Positions 1 through 5,000 of a DNA stretch of 5,000 bases are shown piece after piece. Made by a program: the position numbers and the translations under genes. The notes beneath the pieces are model-generated. The model was given only the letters and a program-made list of their open reading frames with translations, made no database searches and was not told the DNA's origin. The DNA comes from an uncultured Pseudomonadota bacterium (lineage in GTDB: Bacteria > Pseudomonadota > Gammaproteobacteria > Burkholderiales > Nitrosomonadaceae): positions 1 to 5,000 of the forward strand of contig CAJBQQ010000220.1 in the NCBI GenBank assembly GCA_903957805.1. The letters are read 5' to 3'. Within the stretch, counting starts at the first letter, position 1. Every line of letters starts with the position of its first letter.

Positions 1-600
1 CAGGCCTCGTCGATAGTCTGGAGAGTTGAGTGCGTGTGTGGTGGTAGTAGAAAAATCGCGTATTTCTTCATAGAAATGGGCTGCCTCAACCATCTTCACC
101 AGATCGCGAGCGGTAGACACATTGGAGCTGCTGAGTCCGGTGGAGTCGACGAAGCGACTATTCCCCATACCAAGTTCAAATGCTTTGTTGTTCATTGCTG
201 AGACGAATGCTTCGATCCCGCCGGGGTAGGCTCGGCCCAGCGCTGCTGCTGCACGGTTCTCTGATGACATGAGTGCCAACCTAAGCAACTGCTGACGTGT
301 CAGGCTGGACCCGACCTTCAATCGTGAACGGGTATTCTTGAGGACATCAATATCAGCAGAGTCGATCGTGATCTCTTCGGAAAGCGGGAGTTGCGCATCC
401 AGAACCACCATCGCCGTCATCAGCTTGGTAATCGACGCGATCGGCATGATGGTATCGGTATTCTTGCTGTAGATCGCGTGACCCTGCTGAGCATCAAAAA
501 TGAGCGCAGCACGGGACTTGAGGGTTAGATCACCCTTCTGTGCAAAAGCACTTCCGGTGATTGCAAGCATGACGACCAGCGCAAGGATGGCTCTGTTCAT
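1..600 (-). CDS. pbpG: PBP7-type D-alanyl-D-alanine endopeptidase (PbpG), C-terminus beyond the window
   Basis: This is a periplasmic penicillin-binding protein of the serine peptidase S11 family; PBP7 members cut D-Ala-meso-diaminopimelate cross-links in peptidoglycan during wall remodelling. The 200 visible residues begin with a signal peptide (hydrophobic core at about 4-16, likely cleavage after AFA at residue 20). The catalytic SxxK is SITK at residues 56-59, in the context PIASITKLMTAMVVLDA, and the SxN motif is SEN at 113-115. The following run, RAAAALGRAYPGG, is typical of PbpG rather than of the DacA/DacC carboxypeptidases. The KTG motif is not seen because the gene runs off the left edge; PBP7 of E. 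coli is about 310 residues, so roughly a third is missing. The ATG at 600 is preceded by GGAG at 609-612 with an 8-base spacer, and the signal peptide fits that start. It lies 160 bases behind the exporter gene on the same strand. Family assignment is firm; endopeptidase versus carboxypeptidase activity is inferred from subfamily motifs. Confidence 0.9.
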   Translation of the reverse strand, partial: MNRAILALVVMLAITGSAFAQKGDLTLKSRAALIFDAQQGHAIYSKNTDTIMPIASITKLMTAMVVLDAQLPLSEEITIDSADIDVLKNTRSRLKVGSSLTRQQLLRLALMSSENRAAAALGRAYPGGIEAFVSAMNNKAFELGMGNSRFVDSTGLSSSNVSTARDLVKMVEAAHFYEEIRDFSTTTTHALNSPDYRRGL

Positions 601-608
601 TTTTCTTG

Positions 609-612
609 CTCC
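609..612 (-). promoter_or_regulatory. Ribosome binding site of pbpG
   Basis: GGAG on the minus strand lies 8 bases before the ATG at 600. It supports that start, which also gives a clean signal peptide. Confidence 0.75.
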
Positions 613-642
613 ATTGTAAGAAAGCTATCCGCTGAACACGGA

Positions 643-671
643 TTTATTGATAATCTAAGATAAGTTATCAA
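643..671 (-). promoter_or_regulatory. Candidate pbpG promoter overlapping a palindromic element
   Basis: On the minus strand TTGATA (666-671) matches five of six bases of a sigma-70 -35 box. After exactly 17 bases comes AATAAA (643-648), four of six for a -10 box. The start of transcription would fall near 636, giving a leader of about 36 bases. A perfect inverted repeat, TTGATAA/TTATCAA, at 665-671 and 647-653 with an 11-base gap, spans the same stretch, a place where a repressor could sit. An alternative is the perfect TATAAT at 703-708, but no recognisable -35 box lies 16-19 bases upstream of it. The region is AT-rich, so chance matches are a real risk. Confidence 0.35.
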
Positions 672-760
672 AAATAGATAGATAGGGCAAGTTTATATCC
701 TAATTATAGAGGAATTTTGTTGAACCTTCCTCCGGAATAACGTTACTTTCCTAGCTCATT

Positions 761-2578
761 TCAACTTTCATCTACATCCTCTCTTTTTAATTGTAGCAGT
801 GTCTGCTCTTCCTGCTGCTGCAGTTCCCACATATGTGCATAGCTGCCGTTAAATGCTAGCAGTTCACGATGGGTGCCACGCTCGATGATGCTGCCCCCAT
901 CCATGACCAGAATCTGGTCGGCATCGGAGATGGTCGAGAGTCGGTGGGCGATGGTGAGTGTGGTTCTATTTGCGGCGATGCGCTTCAGTTCTGACTGTAT
1001 GATCTTCTCAGATTTTGAATCTAGCGCTGAGGTGGCCTCATCAAATATGAGGATCCTCGGATCCTTCAAGATTGCACGGGCGATTGCAACGCGCTGCTTC
1101 TCTCCTCCGGAGAGTTTGAGTCCACGCTCTCCCACAGTCGTTTCATATTGATCAGGAAGGCCCTCGATGAAGGTATGGATGTGTGCGGACTTGGCGGCTT
1201 CGAACACCTCTTCACGGGTTGCATCAGGCCGTCCGTATGCAATATTGTAATAAATGCTGTCATTGAACAGCACCGTATCCTGAGGAACAATGCCTATGGC
1301 TGATCGTAAACTCTTCTGAGTGATGTCTCGGATATCCTGATCATTGATCAGGATACGTCCTTCTGACACATCATAAAAACGGAAGAGTAAACGTGCCAAG
1401 GTAGATTTTCCGGACCCGCTCTGTCCGACCACAGCGACAGTACATCCGGCAGGGATCTCGAAGCTCACATCAAATAGAATCTGACGGTTAGGTTCATAGC
1501 TGAAGCTCACCCGATCGAACCGAATGGCCCCTTTCCCCGTGATGAGATCATTTACGCCAGGCTTGTCCTTGATCTCCTCGTTTTCTGCGAGCAGACTGAA
1601 CATCTTTTCCATGTCTGCCAGGGAATGCTTAATCTCACGATAAACGAATCCGAGGAAGTGCAGGGGCATATACAGTTGCAGCATAAAGGCATTCACCAGC
1701 ACCAGATCTCCGAGAGACATACTGCCATTGACCACTCCATCAGCCGCTAGCAGCATCAGTAGCGTGACTCCAATCGCGATGATGGCACTCTGCCCCGCAT
1801 TAAGTGCGGCGAGTGAGGTCTGGTTGCTGACCGCTGCAACCTCCCATTTTTGCATATGTTCATCGTACCGACGAGCCTCCCACGACTCGTTACCAAAGTA
1901 CTTGACTGTCTCATAATTGAGAAGGCTATCAATGGCTCGGGTATTGGCCTTTGAGTCCATATCGTTCATCGTTCTGCGGAAGATCATGCGCCACTCTGTA
2001 ATGAACAGTGTGAATGCGATATAGGCGACCAGCGTGACAAAGATGATCACCGAGAACCAAATGTCATATTTAGAGAGAAGGATTGCTGCGACCAGTCCAA
2101 TCTCCAGCAGTGTCGGCAAGATATTGAACAGCATGAAATTCAGCAGAAAAGAAATTCCACGGGTACCTCGCTCGATATCGCGAGATACTCCACCGGTCTG
2201 ACGTTCTAGGTGGAATCTTAAAGATAGCGCATGCAGATGACCGAATACCCTGATCGCCACTCGTCTAATGGCACGCTGAGTAACCTTGGCAAAAACGGCA
2301 TCTCGTAACTCACCGAATAGCGTGCTGCAAAGGCGCAATCCTCCATAGCCGACAAGTAGCAGTACCGGGAGAACGAGCATGGCCCGTGGCTGATCGAGTG
2401 CATCGACGATTTCCTTTAACACCAGAGGGACAGCGACACTGGCAAGCTTGGCCATCACCAGCAGTATCAGTGCCAAGGCAACTCGACCCTTGAACTCCAG
2501 TAAGTAAGGTAGAAGGGTTCGGATGACTTGCCAGTCATTGCGACTGGTTTCTGGTTTTTCGAAACGGGTGGGGCGCAT
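761..2578 (-). CDS. Atm1/ABCB7-type ABC exporter half-transporter (fused permease and ATPase)
   Basis: This is a complete inner-membrane ABC exporter of 605 residues that should work as a homodimer. Six membrane segments lie at about 33-55, 68-86, 144-168, 173-195, 258-282 and 288-312. The ATPase domain follows with all key motifs: A-loop tyrosine Y361, Walker A GQSGSGKST at 385-393, Q-loop Q433, signature LSGGE at 489-493, Walker B ILIFDE at 509-514 with catalytic E514, and H-loop H545. The permease carries SLLNYETVKYFGNE at 218-231 and FLGFVYREIKHSLADMEKMF near 308-327, both hallmarks of the Atm1/ABCB7/HMT1 group. Relatives export glutathione disulfide, glutathione-metal conjugates or a sulfur compound used in Fe-S assembly; the substrate here is inferred only from the family. 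The ATG at 2578 is preferred because GGAAG (2586-2590) lies 7 bases ahead; a GTG one codon upstream (2581) is possible. The gene diverges from the 135-residue gene and precedes pbpG. Nothing is truncated or missing. Confidence 0.93.
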   Translation of the reverse strand: MRPTRFEKPETSRNDWQVIRTLLPYLLEFKGRVALALILLVMAKLASVAVPLVLKEIVDALDQPRAMLVLPVLLLVGYGGLRLCSTLFGELRDAVFAKVTQRAIRRVAIRVFGHLHALSLRFHLERQTGGVSRDIERGTRGISFLLNFMLFNILPTLLEIGLVAAILLSKYDIWFSVIIFVTLVAYIAFTLFITEWRMIFRRTMNDMDSKANTRAIDSLLNYETVKYFGNESWEARRYDEHMQKWEVAAVSNQTSLAALNAGQSAIIAIGVTLLMLLAADGVVNGSMSLGDLVLVNAFMLQLYMPLHFLGFVYREIKHSLADMEKMFSLLAENEEIKDKPGVNDLITGKGAIRFDRVSFSYEPNRQILFDVSFEIPAGCTVAVVGQSGSGKSTLARLLFRFYDVSEGRILINDQDIRDITQKSLRSAIGIVPQDTVLFNDSIYYNIAYGRPDATREEVFEAAKSAHIHTFIEGLPDQYETTVGERGLKLSGGEKQRVAIARAILKDPRILIFDEATSALDSKSEKIIQSELKRIAANRTTLTIAHRLSTISDADQILVMDGGSIIERGTHRELLAFNGSYAHMWELQQQEEQTLLQLKREDVDES

Positions 2579-2675
2579 CACTTCACTTCCAGGAAAATTT
2601 TGAGAATCTGGGTGTACCGTTTTCTTATTTGTCGCTATACAATCTAAAGGTCAGCATCCAGAAGGATCAGCAAGA
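2579..2675. promoter_or_regulatory. Divergent promoter region between the exporter and the 135-residue gene
   Basis: These 97 bases must hold the start signals for two genes read in opposite directions. For the plus-strand gene, TTGAGA (2600-2605, five of six for a -35 box) is followed after 17 bases by TCTTAT (2623-2628, four of six for a -10 box). TATACAAT at 2636-2643 is an alternative -10 with no good -35 partner. AGAAGGA (2660-2666) is a strong ribosome binding site, 9 bases before the ATG at 2676. On the minus strand I see GGAAG (2586-2590) for the exporter but no convincing promoter boxes. No clear operator palindrome is visible. Confidence 0.4.
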
Positions 2676-3083
2676 ATGGAGATAACCTGCTACCGCGACC
2701 AAGAGGTCAGTCATGAGTCCAGATATCTGCCTGCTACGACCTACAATCTGGCCATTACGCTGCTTGCTAACAGTGCATCACACGAATTATTCGTTCCCAT
2801 TCGAACAATGCAATATCTGGCCATCCTTGATGATGAAGAGTTTGTATTCCTAGATGGAGAGCGCAAGTGCTGGGTTGATATCGCTTGGCGTAAATTCAGA
2901 TCGCAGGCACGTACCTCTCTAGATCAACCGGTAGAGTACGAGGCCGTCTACTACCGACATGGGCAGTCGGACATTATGGTTCGGCTTCAAACAGAGTTTC
3001 CGCGTGCTCTACAGGCACTGGCCAGCAAATCGAAGAATGATGGACCGGCGAGTGTGATCCAGTTTCCTTTATCTCGGAATTAG
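2676..3083 (+). CDS. Uncharacterised 135-residue soluble protein
   Basis: I do not recognise a named family. The 135-residue product has no signal peptide and no membrane segment, so it is probably cytoplasmic. Residues 20-70 alternate short hydrophobic runs with charged turns (FVPIRTMQYLAILDDEEFVFLD near 39-60, then KCWVDIAWRKF at 64-74), suggesting a compact beta-rich or alpha/beta fold. Residues 104-118 look helical, and the tail (119-135) is polar and probably loose. The two cysteines (5 and 65) are not arranged as a metal site. The start is well supported: AGAAGGA ends 9 bases before the ATG. Codon use and strong coding potential over the full length argue for a real gene. It stands alone on the plus strand, divergent from the exporter and ending only 10 bases from the cbbN stop, head-on. 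Location gives no firm clue to its job; a link to the exporter or to carbon fixation is possible but not shown. Confidence 0.8.
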   Translation: MEITCYRDQEVSHESRYLPATTYNLAITLLANSASHELFVPIRTMQYLAILDDEEFVFLDGERKCWVDIAWRKFRSQARTSLDQPVEYEAVYYRHGQSDIMVRLQTEFPRALQALASKSKNDGPASVIQFPLSRN

Positions 3084-3093
3084 ATCCTTGTGA

Positions 3094-3396
3094 CTATTCG
3101 TCCTCTCCGAGTTCCGCATCCCAGCCCTCATTCTTAGCGGCCACCACAGCCTGAGCATAGAGTGTCGCATGCTTCTGTTGAAGATCATCTGGTAATCGGC
3201 TAGGTAGGTGTGCGTAGGGCCCCCAGGCGGCATAGACTTGCTCATACAGGTTCTGCATCTGTGAACCATCCCATCCTGCGCAAGTCTCTGACTCTGGCAG
3301 GATGCCAAATACCCAAGCATCACGTACCACCCGGCCGAGATGTGTCAGGCCCCCATTTTCGTCTTGGTCGATCCCTGCATAATGTTGTTTTGTCAT
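3094..3396 (-). CDS. cbbN: Small acidic protein downstream of cbbO, probable CbbN
   Basis: This is a 100-residue protein of unknown biochemical role. Position suggests CbbN, the last gene of the cbbLSQON operon described in Nitrosomonas europaea; the name rests on gene order and size rather than a domain. It has no signal peptide or membrane segment. Visible features are a Gly-rich turn and basic patch (GGLTHLGRVVRDAW, 15-28), a conserved-looking stretch ESETCAGWDGSQMQNLYEQV (35-54), a Pro-rich turn YAHLPSRLPDDL (61-72), a helix at about 73-91, and an acidic tail ending GEDE. The ATG at 3396 shares the ATGA with the cbbO stop (3393-3395) and has AGGG (3405-3408) 8 bases ahead. An in-frame upstream ATG at 3525 exists but would overlap cbbO by about 130 bases and add an Arg/Thr-rich segment that looks like shadow translation, so I reject it. 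Translational coupling to cbbO implies related amounts and a shared task, perhaps assisting Rubisco activation or assembly (inference). Confidence 0.75.
   Translation of the reverse strand: MTKQHYAGIDQDENGGLTHLGRVVRDAWVFGILPESETCAGWDGSQMQNLYEQVYAAWGPYAHLPSRLPDDLQQKHATLYAQAVVAAKNEGWDAELGEDE
3393..3396 (-). promoter_or_regulatory. ATGA stop-start overlap coupling cbbO to cbbN
   Basis: The cbbO TGA (3393-3395) and the cbbN ATG (3394-3396) share two bases in the arrangement ATGA on the minus strand. This layout usually means that ribosomes finishing the first gene restart on the second. An AGGG at 3405-3408, inside the end of cbbO, can serve the restart. Confidence 0.8.
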
Positions 3397-5000
3397 CGGG
3401 TCAGCCCTGCATAAAGTAATGGTAATTTCTCGGGTAATCGTTCCACATGGTCCACCACCATATAATTCTTTGCCCCGAATATACGTGATACGTATTGGTC
3501 GGCGCGTGGATCGAGGCTCATGCAATAAGTGACGACACCGCAGCGCCCCGCCTCTTCTACCGCCTTCTTGGTGTCGTAACGTAGATACTGTGGGTCACGT
3601 ACATCCACATCTGCTGGTTCACCATCCGTGATCACCAATAATAGTTTTTTGGCCGAACGTTGTAGTTTGAGATGGTGATTGGCGTGCCTAATGGCCGCAC
3701 CCATCCGTGTCGAGAGTTGTCCGGTCATTCCCGCTAACCGCGCTTTGGGTATCTCAGTGTAAGGCTGATCGAAGTCCTTGTAGCGATAATACTCTACATC
3801 GTGTCGACCATCTGAACAGAAGCCATGGATGGCAAAGGGATCTCCGATCTTGTTAATCGCATCAGCCAGCAGTACTGTTGCCTGACGGGTAAGATCCAGC
3901 ACCGAGAGCTCTTGCCCAGAGACCTTCTCATTAGTGGATTCGGACAGATCAAGCAGCACCAGCACTGAGATGTCGCGTATCTTTCTGACTGAGCGCATCA
4001 TGAAACGCAAATCCGGTTGTACCCCCATTCGCATATCGATCATGGAGGAGATGGCCGCATTAAGGTCGATCTCATCACCATCTTCTAACTTACGAATACG
4101 TTGCACGCCCTGTGGCTGCATTGCATCCAATAGAAATTTCATGCGTGAGATCTCGCGCTTGTATTGTGTGGCGATGTCGTCAATTAGCTGTGTATCCCCA
4201 GACTTGGCGCGTTTCTCTTGAACCGTTACCCAGGCCGGGCGCTCCAACTGGATCTGGTAATCCCACTCAGAGTAGTGGTAGGGCTGCGATACCGGTTCTT
4301 TGCCCTCTGATTCATTGTAGGAAATACCTGCATCCTCATAGGGAAATAACTCTGTTCCCATGACCCAGACTTCTTGCGCATCATCTCCAGCGCCTTCGAC
4401 CTCCACCTCGTTTGCAAATTCCATCACATTGACGTATTTACGCAACTGTTTGGGCGTTTCATAGCCGGCAGATTGTGACTTCTCGAGATCGAACTCTTCG
4501 AACTCCCAGAAGTAGCGGTTGTCATCCAGATAGGGGGCTGTCAGCTGGTCAGTCCGAGGGTTAAATGGAATTTTTTTGTCCTTGATCTTGTGCGCTAACT
4601 GAACACCAATCTCCCAAGATATGTGGTGACTATCAAGTCTGTCTTGGGACTGAGAGAAGAGTAGTCGGCCCTCGGTTACCCAGTCATCGTTATCTTGGTA
4701 GGATGGATCAATCAGCGCACGTGCCAGTCGGTTGAGATAGTCACCGGTACTGACGTTCATTAATGGTGTGGCGCTGTGTAATGTCGCCCAGGTCTGTCGC
4801 AGTCCGGGGAATCGTCTGATCGAAAGCGCTTCCACGCGAGCATCCTCAATCACCGAGATCACCGCCATCTGCAGAGGGTTGAGTGATTCAGCAGAGATTG
4901 GATTCTTTGTTTCGACCAAGTGTGCGGCAGCATGGACTGCCGCGGCTCGATAAACTTCGCTAGCAGGGATGGATCCATGAGCGTCGTAAGCGTCCGGTAG
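3393..5000 (-). CDS. cbbO: CbbO-type Rubisco activase adaptor with C-terminal VWA domain, N-terminus beyond the window
   Basis: CbbO works with the MoxR-type AAA+ ATPase CbbQ; the pair removes inhibitory sugar phosphates from Rubisco in chemoautotrophs, CbbO linking the motor to Rubisco. The 535 visible residues are open to the right edge. CbbO proteins run to about 750-800 residues, so roughly the first third is missing. The left part of the fragment carries YRAAAVHAAAHL (16-27 of the fragment) and VISVIEDARVEALSIRRFPGLR (47-68), typical of the CbbO/NorD family. A long acidic middle (about 155-235) precedes SEWDYQIQLERPAWVTVQE. The C-terminal von Willebrand A domain starts near 342 and has a complete metal site: DLSES (3936-3950), a threonine in QLSTRMG (codon 3708-3710) and the aspartate of ITDGEP (codon 3624-3626). 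The fragment ends with DPRADQYVSRIFG and NYMVVDHVERLPEKLP, also family signatures. NorD, the nitric-oxide-reductase paralogue, is the main alternative; the small downstream gene favours CbbO. A TTG at 4919 is not the start, because coding similarity continues beyond it. Confidence 0.8.
   Translation of the reverse strand, partial: LPDAYDAHGSIPASEVYRAAAVHAAAHLVETKNPISAESLNPLQMAVISVIEDARVEALSIRRFPGLRQTWATLHSATPLMNVSTGDYLNRLARALIDPSYQDNDDWVTEGRLLFSQSQDRLDSHHISWEIGVQLAHKIKDKKIPFNPRTDQLTAPYLDDNRYFWEFEEFDLEKSQSAGYETPKQLRKYVNVMEFANEVEVEGAGDDAQEVWVMGTELFPYEDAGISYNESEGKEPVSQPYHYSEWDYQIQLERPAWVTVQEKRAKSGDTQLIDDIATQYKREISRMKFLLDAMQPQGVQRIRKLEDGDEIDLNAAISSMIDMRMGVQPDLRFMMRSVRKIRDISVLVLLDLSESTNEKVSGQELSVLDLTRQATVLLADAINKIGDPFAIHGFCSDGRHDVEYYRYKDFDQPYTEIPKARLAGMTGQLSTRMGAAIRHANHHLKLQRSAKKLLLVITDGEPADVDVRDPQYLRYDTKKAVEEAGRCGVVTYCMSLDPRADQYVSRIFGAKNYMVVDHVERLPEKLPLLYAGLTR

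Noticed and set aside
703..708. Perfect TATAAT on the minus strand as the main pbpG promoter
   Set aside because: No sequence resembling TTGACA lies 16-19 bases upstream and there is no extended -10 TG, so I kept it only as an alternative.
709..732. GAGGAA/TTCCTC inverted repeat as terminator of the exporter gene
   Set aside because: The 6-bp stem has a 12-base loop and is followed on the minus strand by TATAATT, not a T-run; it may be chance.
873..1151. Plus-strand open frame inside the exporter gene
   Set aside because: It is antisense to the conserved ATPase domain, its composition is that of shadow translation (Ser/Arg/Met-rich), and it has no supporting start signals.
3397..3525. In-frame upstream extension of the cbbN reading frame to an ATG at 3525
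   Set aside because: It lies wholly inside the C-terminus of cbbO, adds an Arg/Thr/Gly-rich segment with no sign of a real fold, and the ATG at 3396 has both an ATGA overlap and an AGGG at proper spacing.
4917..4919. TTG as start of cbbO
   Set aside because: The same frame continues without a stop to base 5000 and encodes YRAAAVHAAAHL, a family-typical stretch, so the real start is outside the window.
3393..5000. NorD (nitric oxide reductase accessory protein) instead of CbbO
   Set aside because: NorD belongs to the same family and cannot be fully excluded, but the coupled 100-residue downstream gene fits the cbbQ-cbbO-cbbN order and no nor gene is seen.
1..5000. Mobile elements, CRISPR arrays, tRNA or rRNA genes, defence systems
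   Set aside because: No transposase or integrase motifs, terminal repeats, spaced direct repeats or RNA-gene signatures were seen; nearly all of the window is accounted for by five ordinary-looking genes.

Overview
The window looks like a chromosomal piece of a proteobacterial chemolithoautotroph, most likely a beta- or gammaproteobacterium of the ammonia- or sulfur/iron-oxidiser kind. The main reason is the right-hand third, which holds the end of what appears to be a Calvin-cycle (cbb) operon: most of a CbbO-type Rubisco-activase adaptor followed by a 100-residue protein in the position of CbbN. The order cbbO-cbbN is known from the Nitrosomonas europaea cbbLSQON operon. Rubisco itself and CbbQ, if present, lie beyond the right edge, so the autotrophy call is an inference from one large gene fragment and its small neighbour. 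Base composition looks balanced, with no obvious foreign island.

Layout from left to right. Positions 1-600 (minus) hold the first 200 codons of a secreted PBP7/PbpG-type D-Ala-D-Ala endopeptidase; its C-terminus lies beyond the left edge. Positions 601-760 are an AT-rich leader with a ribosome binding site, a small hairpin, and a perfect 7-bp inverted repeat that coincides with a candidate promoter. Positions 761-2578 (minus) encode a complete ABC exporter half-transporter of the Atm1/ABCB7 (glutathione- or heavy-metal-linked) type. Positions 2579-2675 form a short divergent promoter region. Positions 2676-3083 (plus) encode a 135-residue soluble protein that I cannot assign to a function. 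Ten bases further on, convergently, are cbbN (3094-3396, minus) and cbbO (3393-5000, minus, N-terminus cut off by the window edge), coupled by an ATGA overlap.

Three separate transcription units are therefore visible: the end of the cbb operon, the lone 135-residue gene, and the exporter with pbpG behind it, the latter probably having its own promoter. Only cbbO and cbbN are clearly linked. CbbO is expected to dock the AAA+ motor CbbQ onto inhibited Rubisco through its C-terminal von Willebrand A domain, whose metal-site residues are intact here. The other genes are housekeeping: peptidoglycan remodelling in the periplasm and export across the inner membrane.

I found no mobile element, CRISPR array, tRNA, rRNA or defence-like system, and no gap over 300 bases without a gene. 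The least described items are the CbbN-like protein and the 135-residue protein; neither amounts to a new system on sequence alone.
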